A stretch of DNA of 64,000 bases from assembly GCF_004193775.1 (NCBI RefSeq), contig NC_041005.1, forward strand, positions 16,835,865-16,899,864. The letters run 5' to 3'. Shown here piece after piece: positions 46,780 through 59,729 of this stretch. The notes beneath the pieces were generated by a model. The model made no database searches, was not told the DNA's origin, and saw only the letters and a list, made by a program, of their open reading frames with translations. The DNA comes from Glycine soja (lineage: Eukaryota > Streptophyta > Magnoliopsida > Fabales > Fabaceae). Both the position numbers and the translations under genes were made by a program. Numbering within the stretch: position 1 is the stretch's first letter; every line of letters starts with the position of its first letter.

Positions 46780-48230
46780 GGACTTAGTCATTATGGTTTA
46801 GTGTCTAAGTATTTTGGTTTAGTGTTTAGCGTCTAAGCCTTAGGTTTTAGTGTTTAGAATTTTGGATTTAAGGGTTTAGGGTTAAGGGGTCTGGGTTTAG
46901 GGTTTAAAATCGAGTGTTTAGGGTTTGGGGTTTACAATTTAGTATTTAGGGTTTATTGTTTAATTTTTAAATTTTATGGTTGAGGGTTTAGATTTGATAT
47001 TTTAGTGTTAGGGGTTAGGGCTAATTTTTTTATTTTAGGGTTTAGGGTTAATTTTTTTTATTTTAGGGGTTAGGGCTAAGTTTTTTATTTTAGGGTTTAG
47101 GGTTAATTTTTTTTTATTTAGGGGTTAGGGCTAAGTTTTTTATGTGAAGGGTTAGGGTTTAGTGCTTTTTTAGGGGCTAGGGCTAAGTTCTTATTTTTTA
47201 GGGGTTAGGGCTAAGTTGTTTTATTTTAGGGGTTAGGGTTAATGTTTTTTATTTTAGGGGTTAGGGCAAATTTTTTATGTGAAGGGTTAGGGTTTACTTC
47301 TTAATTTTTAGGGGTTAGGGTTAATTTTTTTATTTTAGGGGTTAGGGTTAATTTTTTTTATTTTAGGGTTTAGGACTATGTTTTTTATGTTAAGGGTTGG
47401 TCTTCAATGAAATCGTCAGTTACTTTATTTTGAATGTGTACTTCTAATGAAATAAAATTACATTTAGAAGTTGAAATAAATGGAGTGGATCAATCGAGGT
47501 TGAGTGACATTGGTGTTGATCGTTAGTTAGCAACGGTAGTTATTTTTATTTTAAGCGTTAGGGTTTAGTTCTTTATTTTTAAGGGTTAGGGTTTAGTTCT
47601 TATTTTTATGGGCTAGGGTTTAGTTCCTATTTTTTAGGGTTAGGGTTTAGTTCTTATTTTTAGGGTTAGGGTTAGCTTTAGTATTTTATGGTTAGGGTTT
47701 AGGGCTGAACATTTTTGGGGTTAGGTATAGTTTTTATTTTATGGTTAGGGTTTAGATCTGAACATTTTAGGGTTAGGGTTAATTTTTTTATTTTAATGGT
47801 TAGGGTTTAGTTCTTATTTTTTAGGGTTAGGGTTAGGTTTTTATTTTAAGGGTTAGGGTGTAGGTTTTATATTTCATGAGTTAGGGCTAAGTTCTAATGC
47901 TATAGGGGTTAGGATTAGTTTTTTTATTTTAAGGGTTAGGGTTTAGTTCTAATTTTTGAGGGTTAGGGCTAGTTATTTTATTTAAGGGTTAGGGTTTAAT
48001 TCCTATTTTGTAGGGTTAGGGTTAGTTTTTTATTTTAAGCGTTAGGGTTTAATTCTGAACATTTTAGGGGTTATGGTTAGTTATTTTATTTTAATGGCTA
48101 GGGCTAAGTTCTTATATTTTAGGGGTTAGGGTTAGTTTTTTTTATTTTAAGGGTTAGGGGTTAGTTTTTATGTTCATCGTTACTTAGAAACATTAGTTTT
48201 TTCATTTTGGCTACCTTAGTTATTTCGTTT
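46780..48230. repeat. TTAGGG-rich minisatellite of MULE copy 1
   Basis: Degenerate units of about 25-30 bp of the form TTTTTATTTTAGGGGTTAGGGTTAG. A second copy of the mudrA 3' UTR segment is embedded at about 47398-47545. It is much less regular than the array of copy 2. Confidence 0.85.
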
Positions 48231-48371
48231 AGGGTTCATTGATTATTATAGTTTGATACGCGACATAAATTGTATCCATAAGTAAGCCTTAATAAACTGA
48301 ATATCATACATTACGTGTGAAATTCAAATGAGAAATATACAACAAAGCCTTAATAAACGGAGACATGCAAA

Positions 48372-50626
48372 TCATTCATTTTGGTGTCTGTGATGTCGTG
48401 AGGATGTGCCACATGGTCGATCCCATCTTCGTGCTTGGCGATCAGGATTTCTTCTGCCCCGATGCCTCCCTGCTTCTTCTTCGTCAGCCTCCGCAGAAAA
48501 TGCGTTACGCAAATCAACACCAAATAAGTCTCCGGTATTAGGTATTTGTCCCGGTACATTCCATTGTGTTCCTAATGGGGCATTAGGTGTTGGAATTGGG
48601 CCATGATATTGCTGTGAAGGGGTCATTATGGGCCATGAAAAATGAGCTTGTGTTTCCACAACACCACCAAACGATTGCTGGCTTGCAGAAGTATCAGTGT
48701 GATGACCCTGAAAAGGATACTGATACATCTGTGTCGGATACTGAGCAAATGTTTGTGGCGTGTAATACATTCCATGGCCACGCTCCGCCATTTGTTGGGA
48801 ATATTCTTCCGCTTCAACAGTCTCCCTTCGTCTGTCTATGCCCTGAGTTTCAACACTTGACTGAAGTATGTGAAACTGTTGTGCGGGAAATTGACGCTCT
48901 GATGCAGGACCATGTGACACTGGCTCAGTGACTCTCTCTTGCTCTTCTGATAACATTGTAATTTTTTCCACATAAGGCACGAGATCATCAACTGACCATG
49001 TATTCCTCCCTTGAGGAGACACCATGTATTGTAATGTCTCCGCAACTTCAACCTGCAATTATAAGGGTCAGAAAATTAATGGCCATCATTAAAAAAATGT
49101 TCAACTTAAATATTCAAAAAAATTAAAAAATACCAATGTAGCCGTCTTTGCATTTTGTGGGTCAACAAACATCTTTGTCTTTCGCCTATACCAGACCATG
49201 TAGTCCGAGTTAAAGCTCAATAGGCCTTCTTGTCGGGGATAAGCGTCGACCCTAAATGCATGGCGATTATTCCACTGATGAATCATTGGGGCGAACAATT
49301 GCCCCCAATTTTCGTCATGTTTCCCTTTTAATGTTATGCCATGAATGTTTAAGGGTTGTGAAGGAGACTCTAGAACTGGTTGCTGCATCCCAAATTGTCT
49401 CAACACTCTGTCCGGTTGGTGCCACTCAATAACTTGGAAACAAATTAGTGGCACCATCGCGTACCACGCGAGACTTCCGACTAAACAAACGGGAGGCAAC
49501 AATGATATAACGGTTGATGGGTAAAGCTCCCACACAAACTGCATATAACAACATAGTTGTGAACATTGTAGTAAAATAACACATAATTTTTTATTTTACA
49601 AATATAATAGCATGTTCTTACCTCATGACGTTTCATAATATCCAGCTTGCGACGAAAAACTCTCACATCATCATTGCCGATATGTTGGTTTCCACGTCGC
49701 AGTCACCTACAAAGATTAAAATTTAACACATGTCTAAAACCATTTATTCTATTGAAATGAAAGACGCGGTTAAAAATGACTAACTTGTGCCCCAATGGTG
49801 TATTTTCTACTTGGGAAGGAGTCCTCTTTGGAGCCAAGGTTGGACATCGTTCCCATGCCCACAGTTGTAGTAAGATGCACATACCTCCGATTGATTTAGT
49901 ATTATAATCGGTGGCACTGCATATCTCTATGTATAGAAAACCAAGTACGGCAACTCCCCATGCATATGTGCCACATTCTTCAAAGTCACGTAAAAATTGA
50001 AGGTACCTTAGCGAAACTTTGTTACTGCTTTTGTCAACGAACAAGACACCTCCAATGAATCTCAGTATCCATGCACGGGCAAACCTTCGTACTTGTTCTT
50101 CATCGTCGTCGTTATTTATTTGTGCAAAATGGTGAGCCAGCCAACTTAATTTAACCACGCTACCTTTAATTTCACCTTCTTGTGGTCTGACTCCCAATAA
50201 TTCCTCACATAAATCAGCCCAATCAAGATTTGTTGGACCGATTAATGGTAAACCATCCACACTTATACCTAACAATACAGAGACGTCTTGGAGAGTAATA
50301 GTATACTCTCCGCATCTCATGTGAAACGTATGTGTTTTCGGCCTCCATCTTTCTATCAGAGCACTAATTAATGAGGCATTTATTTTTAAGTATCCCATCT
50401 TGATAATTCAGCCGAAACCAGATTGTTGAAGAAAAGGAAAAATTTGCTCTGGAATTTGTTCTTCCCCTTGATACGTGGGGACAACTCGTCTTATATGTAA
50501 TTTCCGATCTTCTTCCCCATTCCAAACATGTTCTGAAACATGCTTAGGTTGCATCCATAATACATCAGCATCGATGGGGCCAGACTTAATGTTAATATGT
50601 GCTGAAGATGATGATGAAGATGTCAT
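48372..50626 (-). pseudogene. PMD (plant mobile domain) gene of MULE copy 1, two nonsense codons
   Basis: The exon plan is the same as in copy 2: 50626-49785, 49706-49622, 49538-49134 and 49052-48372 (2013 nt, 671 codons including the stop). It encodes the PMD, family PF10536, often annotated as serine/threonine-protein phosphatase 7 long form homolog although no phosphatase domain is present. Two Trp codons read TGG in copy 2 are TGA here: at 50410-50408 (exon 1) and in the first full codon of exon 2 (near 49705-49703). The last base of exon 1 is also changed from G to A, which should weaken the donor. Everything else stays open, so the loss of function looks recent. Confidence 0.85.
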
Positions 50627-51279
50627 TGCTACTGCAAAATAAAATATAATACAATAAATTCACAAATCAATTTATACATTATTTGTAAATAATATAAATT
50701 AAACTATGCACATTTATAAAAACATTATTAAATATATAACAATAAATTTGTAAAAAATCAAACTGGCCAATTTTTAATATATTCTATAGTTAAATTAAAA
50801 TACATGTGAAGAAAACTATGCACAATTATTTATTTACTTGTAAAATGTTTAAATTTCTAAAGCTAACTAATATTACAAAAACTAAAAATTTACGTGTGTC
50901 TAAAATTTACAAATATATACCTAAAGCTAATATTAACTTGTGCCTAATACTACAAAACCTAATATTACGTATGCCTTCCTAAAGTGTATCATGCATGTAT
51001 ATATATATTTATTAGGCTAAAGTATCATGCGTGTAAATATATACTTAATACTACAAAAGCTAATATCACATATATAAAATTTAAGAATATATACAACAAT
51101 TAAATATATATACACGTAATATTTTTATACTAACTAAACAAATATATAATATTTTCATAAGTAACCAAATAATATTTTCAGCCAAATATTATTTTCAACC
51201 AAATATTATCACACGTATAATATCTAACAATATATACAATAACTAAATAAAATTTTGATTCTAACTAACCAAATATTAT

Positions 51280-51332
<53 letters not shown>

Positions 51333-51900
51333 ATATAATATCTAACAATACATACAATAACTAAATAAAATATTTAAACTAATTTAAACTTAGAATTTTT
51401 ATTACGTAAAAAATATATCTAAATGGTAAGAGCACACACTAACTAACTTAGAATTTAAACAAACTCATACTAACTAATATAATATTTAAACAAACTTAGA
51501 ATTTAAACTAAATAAAAAATATATATATTAATACGTAAAAAAAACCAATACAATACCTACTGATACTAACTAATTTAAACTAAGAATTTTTATTAACACT
51601 AACTAACCTACTATGTACATACTAACTAACTTAGAATATTTCTTAACAGAATATATAAATTTTATTTACTTTCAAAACACTTACTAAGTAAGGGTAAGAG
51701 CACACACTTGAAGGAAAGGAAGCCACACACCAAATTTGAACCAAGGAGCACAAAGCAAGAAGCACACAGCAAAGCAAGAAGCACACATCAAAGCACAAGC
51801 TCACACTCAAGAAGAAACAAAAACTCAGTAAGGAGAAATGCAAGCGTAAATAAGGTTCAAGCATTTTTTTTATAGCTGAAAACTTACCCAACGTTCAAAT
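50627..51900 (-). promoter_or_regulatory. 5' UTR, leader intron and TATA region of PMD copy 1
   Basis: An acceptor TTTTGCAG ends at 50632 just upstream of the ATG, and a strong donor GTAAGT starts at 51684, giving a 1.05-kb leader intron full of AT repeats ((AT)n at 51284-51329). Above it is a leader with GTGTGCTTCTTGCTTTG direct repeats (51740-51790). A CTATAAAAAA box lies near 51872 on the minus strand. Confidence 0.55.
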
Positions 51901-51999
51901 TTTTAACGTTCACATGCAACGTTTTCTGCAAACCCTAAGCCTACCCCTACCCATCTTTTTCAGACTGCACACTGCAACCCCCTGCAAGCCTACCCATCT

Positions 52000-52354
52000 T
52001 TTTTCAGATTGAAACACTGCAAACCCACATGCTATGCCATCCCCTACGTGTTCCGCAGGCGCCAATGGCGGGACATGCCAACGTGGGCAGTCACGCCAGT
52101 ACCAATGGCGACATGCAGTGAGTCAGCATGTCTCGCCAGTCTGAATAGCGGCATGGGCGCAGTGAGTCAGCTTTGGTTCCGCTGCTGCCAATGGCGATAC
52201 AAGTGTACCGCTGATGCCAATGGCGATACAAGCTTGCCGCCAGTAGGAATGGCGAAATCCACGTAAATTAAAGACCCCCATTGAAATTTGTTTCGAAACA
52301 GACCCTGTTTCGTAAATTGTTTTTAAAAGAAACCCTATACAGTAAATTTGCCCT
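52000..52354 (-). repeat. Right TIR-like end of MULE copy 1
   Basis: Read on the minus strand from 52354 it begins GAGGGCAAATTTAC and matches the left end of copy 2 (53712) through its first 60 bp in pattern. It then carries GC-rich iterations of a GCCAATGGCG-like word (52050-52260). The surrounding DNA is AT-rich, so this block stands out by base composition. Confidence 0.7.
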
Positions 52355-52713
52355 CTAGCAAATTGCACATGCAGCCTTTACAGCAATTTCTTGGACCGTT
52401 TGATACATCTGATGGCTGATAATAAAATTTACAAAATCAAACACATCTACTTGCTTATCTCTACGTACGTGTTATATATAATAAAAAAAAATCCAGTTTT
52501 TAATTATTATTCATAAAATACCTTATTTTTAGTCATTATAATTTATAAAAAAATATTTTTAAATAACCAAATTATGAAAGGTAAGTAGACTTGAGCATAT
52601 ATAAATATTTATATATTATTTATATAAACAAGTAATTAAACATTTTTTCATTTCATGCTATTAATTTTTGTATTTATCAATAATTATATATAGTTATCTT
52701 TAATAAAATTATA

Positions 52714-52771
<58 letters not shown>

Positions 52772-53298
52772 GTGTGTGTGTGTGTATTAAAATGTACATT
52801 AAAAATTTATTATTTTTTGTTAATGTTTAAAAAATAAGGGAATTATTTTGTATATAAATTTAATTATTTTATTTGCTAAATATAATATATTATTCAATTT
52901 TATAATATTATAAATATGATATAGTTATTAAAATTCATAAACAAAATATATATTTGATAATAAAATATTTATATTTTGTATATAAAATAGATTTTAATTA
53001 TATAGTTGAATTTATAGTAATTTATATTAATTTATCTAAAATACTTAATTAAAAATATAAACCAAAAGAAATACATTATTATTTTTGGCATCGGTCGTGA
53101 GCTAACTCCTTCACGTAAAGCAAATGAAGTAATTTATTATTGCTTAAAAATATGGAAGTTTTTCTTATATTATAAATATAAAAATATTTATTAAAATTTA
53201 TAAACAAAATATGTATTTATTAAATGTATACCTTTTTAAATGAATTTATATATATTAAAAGCATGTTAATTAAAAAATAATTATCACTAAACTTAATA

Positions 53299-53349
<51 letters not shown>

Positions 53350-53711
53350 TATATATGGAAATTGGAGAAAACATGGTCTCTAGATTCACCTACTGGCTGC
53401 AAATAAAGCCGTAGATAGGATTTGTTTGATTTTGTGTTTTTTTTATGATGAACCATCATGTATCTAACGGTTCAAGAAACTGCTTGAGAGACCATTTGTT
53501 GTAGAGAATCCGGACGCTTATACACGAAGAATCACTTTCATATTAAAAGATTGTCCAAAGTGTAAAATCATCATTTACGAGCCAATAATAAGACGTTGAC
53601 ATGTTGGAGTCCATAATTTTTAAAAAAAATTAAATCATCAAGCCATATCACAACGTTAGTCAAATGCAATTTAGTGTCACATCCAAAATACTAAAACTGT
53701 ACAAGTAACAT
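52355..53711. other. AT-rich spacer between the two MULE copies
   Basis: No gene. It contains (TA)n at about 52720-52769 followed by (TG)n to 52786, and (TA)n at 53301-53344. Target duplications of 9 bp cannot be tested because each element has only one end in the window. Confidence 0.7.
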
Positions 53712-54080
53712 GTGGCAAATTTACGTAAGGGGGTTCATTTTACAAAGTATTTACGGGATGGGGTTTGTTCCAAAAGAAATAACGGAGGGGGTTTGTTTTG
53801 TGGAGGAAACCGTCATTGCCACTGGCGGCATGGCTGAACCCGCCATTGCCAGTGGCGGCAAAGCTGGAGAGAAGGGTGTATTGTCACTACCAGTGGCGAT
53901 ATAGGCCACGTAGGATGGAGAGAGGAGGGTGTCGCCAATGGAAACGGCGACACACACCCAGCTGGAGCCGCCATCACGACTGGCGGTATAGTCCACGTGG
54001 GACTCGCCCACACGGCTGGCGAGATAGCCTGCAGCTTGGGTCTCGTCCACAGGACTGGCGAGACACCTCCTTTACGTTTT
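53712..54080 (+). repeat. Left TIR-like end of MULE copy 2
   Basis: Begins GTGGCAAATTTACGT, then GGGGGTTCATTTTACAAAG, then GC-rich iterations of CAGTGGCGG/CTGGCGAG-like words to 54065. It is the inverted counterpart of 52354-52000. Frames through it on both strands are by-products of GC content. Confidence 0.7.
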
Positions 54081-55798
54081 GACGGGACAAAGCTGTATTT
54101 TATCAGGTAGGGCACAGCTAGGGCACTGTTAGGACACGTTATTTTATCAATTCTAGGCCATTGTTAGGGCAGATTTTTGCTTCAGAAGGATGCAGTAATA
54201 GCAGGTCTAGGCATGTGGAGGTAACATGTATTCAGAAGCATGCAATAGCAGCAGGTGTAGGAGGTGACATGCGCTTTAATGGCGTGTAACGTTCCATGTG
54301 TAGCTTCAGTTTGTGTAAATTTTCTTTAAATAGAGTAAACTTCCAACGACACTCAACACTCAAAAATTTAACATTGAAGAGAGTATCAATGTGGAAGAGG
54401 AAGAAAAAGTTTCATTTGAAGAGAGTATTTTGAAGTTTGTTGCTTCTATATAGTAAGGATGCTTTATATTTATTTAAATAAAGTCTTCTTTTCTTTTATT
54501 TCCTTTTGTAACAAATATTATGATTAGAATCAAATTTGAAGCTTAAATTTAAGTGTATTAATTTTGTAAATTAGATGTTAAATTTAAAAATTATTAGTAG
54601 TAATTATTTGTAAGCCTTTTTGTTAATGGATTTTGGGTCTGAAATATTATTTGACATATAATTTAATTTAAGACAAAAACTAATTAGATGTTATTTCTTA
54701 AGTATTTTGTGGTTTGTTCTGAGTAGGAAGTTTCATTTTACTTGTAATAAAATTTAGTATAAGTTAACAAAAAGAAATTGTATTTTTAATTATAAAAACA
54801 ATAAGAAAAATATTACCAATTTTAAAAGTCCCGTCATTTAAATTTATTAGCATAAAAACTAGCATGAGAATAACAATTTTTTGGTTACTATATTTATTAG
54901 TAATTTATTGATTTTTAATAATGTTAAAAGAACTTTACTTGGATTTATAGATTATTTTATACTTTATGGTAAATAAGAAAAATATTGAGACAACAAAGTA
55001 GCACTAGATGAGGTCTAATACTTCTTCACTTTTCGAAAAATAATAGGTAAATATTCTATGTGTCCAAGCGATCACTAGTGCCAAAAATTAAAAAAATATA
55101 GTTGAATTAATTCTTTAACACTCATTAATTTTCTATCTCTTTGTTTTTATGACATATATAATATTAGTTATTATACTTTAATTGTATATATTTGTTTTAT
55201 CTGTTTGTCTCACTAAGTTTCAAATTAGTTGTTCACCGAGTATTTTTTTTTGCCTTTCATAGGAAGTTCATACGTGGTGCATGTAGTTAATTAACCATTG
55301 AGACTATTGAATGGAGATGGAGAACAATTAGGCCTTATTTGTCTCTCCTCCAGTCCTTTATATAGAGAGTATACTTTCCTACTAATTTTTTCATATATAT
55401 ATATATATGATATATCCTTCATTACGGAACATATCTCATTTGAGTTAATTAGTACTGAAAAACGGCTTCGAAGATACAAATATTACCAGTCGTAGGCGTG
55501 GTGGCCATGTTCCGTCTGAAATAATTTTAAGTGTAATCCTTTCATTTATAACCCTTCCATTTTGTGTAGTTTAAGTTTAATAGAGGAAGCAAATAAATAT
55601 TTAATATTTGTATCATTGACAGAATATTTAATTGAAGTAATAATTTTATTTGTTAGACTAAAATGTTAAGGTATAGTTTAAGTGAATTAATTTTTTTAAT
55701 TAGAATTTTTATTATAAAATTAGTATGAGTAATTATTTATTTTAACAAAGACTATTGTTATGATTAATTATTTTTAATTTTGTTGATGTAGGTATATC
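54081..55798 (+). promoter_or_regulatory. mudrA promoter and leader with a probable intron
   Basis: A TATA-like TTTAAATAGAG lies near 54325, followed by a leader. A donor-like ATA/GTAAGG lies near 54452 and an acceptor GATGTAG ends at 55790, nine bases before the ATG. The long AT-rich piece between would be a leader intron of about 1.3 kb, like the one in the PMD gene. Confidence 0.45.
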
Positions 55799-56222
55799 AT
55801 GAATTCAATTATTACAGTCTTGTATTTCAACGGAAGAGTATATGAAGACAATGATGGTGTAATATTTGAAGGCAGTAAAAAGGCGATTCAGATTAAACGC
55901 GGAATTAGTTTCAATGCTTTGAAAAAAAAATTGGAGATAAGGTAAAGTTAGAAAATAATGAAATTATTTCTACCATAAGTTGTAGATTTTAGTTTCAGGA
56001 AAATATGTTGCGTTGCAAATTTGTGATGACGAAGATGTTGAAACTATGATCGAAAGTTTTCAACAACAACAACAAATGTCAGTTCTAGAATTGTACGTAG
56101 AAAAGGATGTTGCTGGGGGTTCTATGTTTCATGCTGCAAATTCCGTTACGTCATGTGGACGTAATGTATCTCATCATGAGTCGGAACTGCCAAGAAATAT
56201 AAGCAATTTACATGTTGATGAA

Positions 56223-56259
<37 letters not shown>

Positions 56260-58611
56260 ATCTTGCATCTAACTCATACGTTGAAGAGTCTTTCGATGAA
56301 GATGATAGTGATGATGGAATATCTGATACAGACGATGAAGTCACTGACATCGTTGAACCAGTTTCAATTGTTCACCCAACCGAAGGTAAATGTTTGTGAA
56401 ATGCAAAATTAGTTGAATACATCTATCTTTTTATGAGAATTGTATTTAATGGTAACTAAATAGGAGTAGTTTGTTGACGTGATTTTATTTTATAAATTAT
56501 TAGGTGTACCAGAAATTCAAAATCCATTTTGGAATGATGCTAGCCATTATAATAATATCAATTGGAGTCATCCGGACGAGGAGGACATTTGTGGTCTGGA
56601 CATGCCAACGACTTTTAATGTTGGACAAGAATTATATGTTGGCATGGATTTTGACAGTAAAGATGCGGTCAAAAATGCACTCAAACAATATGTGATGAAG
56701 GTGCATCAAAGTTTTAAGGTTGTTGAAACGAAATCACACAAATATATTGTTTGTTGCCCCAACAACACCGAAGAGTCTCCTTGCCCTTTTTATATGAGGG
56801 CAATTTTATCCAAAAAAACTTATGCATGGAAAGTGTCACAATGGGGTGGACCGCACACATGTCTAAATATGACTATGACACAAGACCATGAGAAGCTTGA
56901 TTCAAATTTAATTGCGACTTGCGTAGTAGGTACGTTTTTATGTTCATATTATCCTACTTTTGTGTTATTTGTTATTTTAATTTGTAATTTTATTTACTTA
57001 TTTGAATTACAGGCATGATCAGAGAAGATCCATCAATAAAAATTTCTTTGATTCAAGAAAGGATAAATAGTGAATTTTCCTATAAGGTTTCATACAGAAA
57101 AGCATGGATGGCCAAACAAAAAGCGATTGCAATTGAATATGGCGATTGGGAAGAGTCGTATGCGAAACTCTCGTCATGGCTAACACACATGCAAAATCAT
57201 TCTCTTGGCTCTTACTTTCAAATACTACATGACGATTTTATTGTTGGTAATAGGGTGAGTCGCGAACATCGTCAATTTCATAGAGTATTTTGGACATTTG
57301 GTCAATGCAAGGAGGCTTTTAAGTACTGTAAGCCAATCATACAAGTTGACGGCACACATTTATACGGCAAATACCGTGGGACCCTGTTAATGGCCACATC
57401 GCAAGATGGAAATGGTGGTGTTCTTCCTCTAGCATTCGCCGTGGTCGAAGGCGAGACGCTAACAGCATGGTCATGGTTTTTGGCCCACTTGCGTGAACAC
57501 GTCACAGATAAGAATGGAATTTGTCTAATATTTGATCGTCACGCGAGTATAAAGTCTGCTGTCGCTAATGAAGCACTTGGTTGGCAACCTCCCCACGGTT
57601 ATCATGTGTACTGCGTCTGACACATAGCCAGCAATTTCAATCGCAAATTCAACAACGCGAAACAAAAAGAGATGTTCAAGAAATTGGGTAAGGTTTATTT
57701 TATACATTAATTTAATTTGAGTTTGATGTCTACGTACAACTTTTGATGATAACAAATTTGATGCAGCGTACACTCCTTGCAAGCATGTGTTTGATCAAAA
57801 CTTAGAAAAATTTTGTCAATTGAGTCCAGCCATAGCAAGATGGATTGATTGAATCTCAAAGGAAAAATGGAGCATGGCTTACGATACATCTGGACGACGA
57901 TATGGTCACATGACAACCAACTTATCAGAATATGTGAATAAGGTGTTGAAAGATTGTCGCAGCATTCCAATAACAGCGTTGGTCAAGTCAACATATAGTA
58001 GGTGTCGAAAGTACTTTGTTGATCGTGGTCGCCAAGCCCAAAGACAATTAAGAGAAGGCCAAGTTTATTGTTCTAAGCTTGTTACAGAACTTAGGAAAAA
58101 TCAAGAACAAGCTTGTTCGCACATCGTTCGCGTGTATGATATCCACTCGACAAGGTTTGAAGTAGAGGAGACCTTCAATCCTATAACGCAACGTGGCGGA
58201 AAAAAATGGGCAGTTAACTTGAATGGCCATTATTGTCAATGCGGAAGGTATTCTGCGCTTCACTATCCATGTTCACACATTATTGCAGCTTGTGGTTACG
58301 TAAGCATGAACTACTACCAATATATAGATGTTGTTTACACCAATGAGCACATCTTAAAAGCATACTCCGCACAGTGGTGGCCTCTTGGGAATGAAGCGGC
58401 AATTCCTCCTTCTGATGAGGCATGGACACTAATCCCTGACCCAACTACAATTCGTGCGAAAGGTCGGCCAAAATCAACAAGGATAAGGAATGAGATGGAT
58501 TGGGTCGAACCATCTGACCACCGACAAAAATGTAGTAGATGTGGAGCTGAAGGGCACAATAGGTGCCGATGTCCAATGCAATCTGACCGTGGGAGTAATT
58601 CATTTAATTGA
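55799..58611 (+). pseudogene. mudrA-type MULE transposase, two frameshifts and two nonsense codons
   Basis: Four exons: about 55799-56385, 56514-56929, 57013-57687 and 57767-58611, all GT-AG. Exon 1 has a PB1-like N-terminal domain (MNSIITVLYFNGRVYEDNDG ... CDDEDVETMIESF) and an acidic run of Asp codons (56218-56260). Exon 2 has the MuDR N-terminal zinc-type domain. Exon 3 has the DDE core, with Asp in IQVDGTHLYGKY (57348) and in LIFDRHASIKSA (57534). Exon 4 has the SWIM finger CQCGRY ... CSHI (58233-58275) and a C-terminal knuckle CSRCGAEGHNRCRC. Lesions: a short A9 run (55922-55930), a one-base loss near 55990, CGA-to-TGA at 57618 in the HVYCV-HIASNF motif, and TGG-to-TGA at 57850. It would bind the TIRs and cut DNA if intact; it cannot make full transposase. 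Confidence 0.88.
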
Positions 58612-58815
58612 TTTATGTATGTTACATGCCTGACTTGTATTGCTTTAGGTTTTGTTCAATGTATTTACTTGTTGGTCTTCAATGAAATCGTCAATTACTT
58701 TTTGTTGAATGTGTGTTTGTAATGAAATAAAATTACATTTAGAAGTTGAAATAAATGGAGTGGATCAATCAAGGTTGAGTGACATTGGTGTTGATCGTTA
58801 GTTAGAAACGTTAGT
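58612..58815 (+). other. 3' UTR segment of mudrA, shared by both MULE copies
   Basis: Matches 46521-46730 nearly base for base and again 47398-47545. Parts of it are amplified as the 61-bp repeats at 59730-60062. Confidence 0.8.
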
Positions 58816-59729
58816 GTCTAAGTATTTTGTCTTAGTTTTTTATTTGAAGGGTTAGGGCTAAGTTCTTTTTATTTTATGGTTAGGGTTAAGTTTTGTATTT
58901 TAGGGTTATGGGTTAATTTGTTAATTGTATGGGTTAGGGTTAGGTCTTATTTTTTATTTGTTAGGGGTTACTTCTAATTTTTTAGGGGTTAGGGGTTAGT
59001 TCGTATTTGTTAGGGGTTAGGGCTAAGTTTTTGTTATTTTAGGGTTTAGGGTAAACAAATTTTATTTTAGGGTTGAGGGTTAGTCCTTATTGTTTTAGGG
59101 GTTAGGGGTTAGTTCTTATTATTTTAGTGGTTAGGGTTTAGTTCTTATTTTTTATTTTATGGGTTAGGGCTAAGTTCTTTTTATTTTAGGGGTTAGGGTT
59201 TAGTTCTTATTTTCTATTTTAGGGTTTAGTGTTTATTTTTTAGGGGTTAAGTTCTTTTTATTTTAGGGTTTAGGGTAAACAAATTATATTTTAGGGGTTA
59301 GGGCTAACTTTTTTATAAGGGTTAGGGTTTAGTTCTTAACTTGAGGGGTTAGGGTTGAGTGTTAATTTTTTAGGGGTTAGGGCTAGGGGGTAGGGCTAAG
59401 TTTTTTAGTTGAAGTGTTACGGTTTAGTTCTTATTTTTGAGGTGTTAGGGTTTAGTTCTTAAATTTTAGGGGTTAGGGCTAAGTTCTTTTTATTTTATGG
59501 TGTAGGGTTAATGTTATTATTTGAGGGGTTAGGGTTGAGTGCTTATTTTTGAGGGGTTAGGCTAATTTTTTTTATTTAGTGTTAGGGTGTATTTATGAAC
59601 ATTTTAGTGTTAGGGCTAAGTTTTCGTATTTTAGGGTTTAGGGTTAATTTTTTTAATTTTATGGGTTAAGGTTAAGTTTTTTATTTGAATGATAAGGGTT
59701 TGGTTAGGGTTTAGTTCTTAATTTTTAGG
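58816..59729. repeat. Degenerate TTAGGG-rich minisatellite of MULE copy 2
   Basis: Irregular units like those in copy 1, mixing TTTTTATTTTAGGG and GGGGTTAGGGTT. Confidence 0.85.

Larger units (their letters stand above)
46521..52354. mobile_element. MULE copy 1, left-truncated, with a dead PMD gene
   Basis: From 46521 the sequence matches the 3' UTR of the mudrA-type gene of copy 2 (compare 58614 onward). It then has the same order: TTAGGG-type minisatellite, PMD gene on the minus strand, AT-rich leader and a TIR-like end at about 52354. The transposase gene is gone. The left target duplication is lost with the truncation. Confidence 0.85.

Noticed and set aside
52009..54115. Open frames in the GC-rich MULE ends
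   Set aside because: They arise from iterated GGCG words; different frames on both strands are open and none has a domain.
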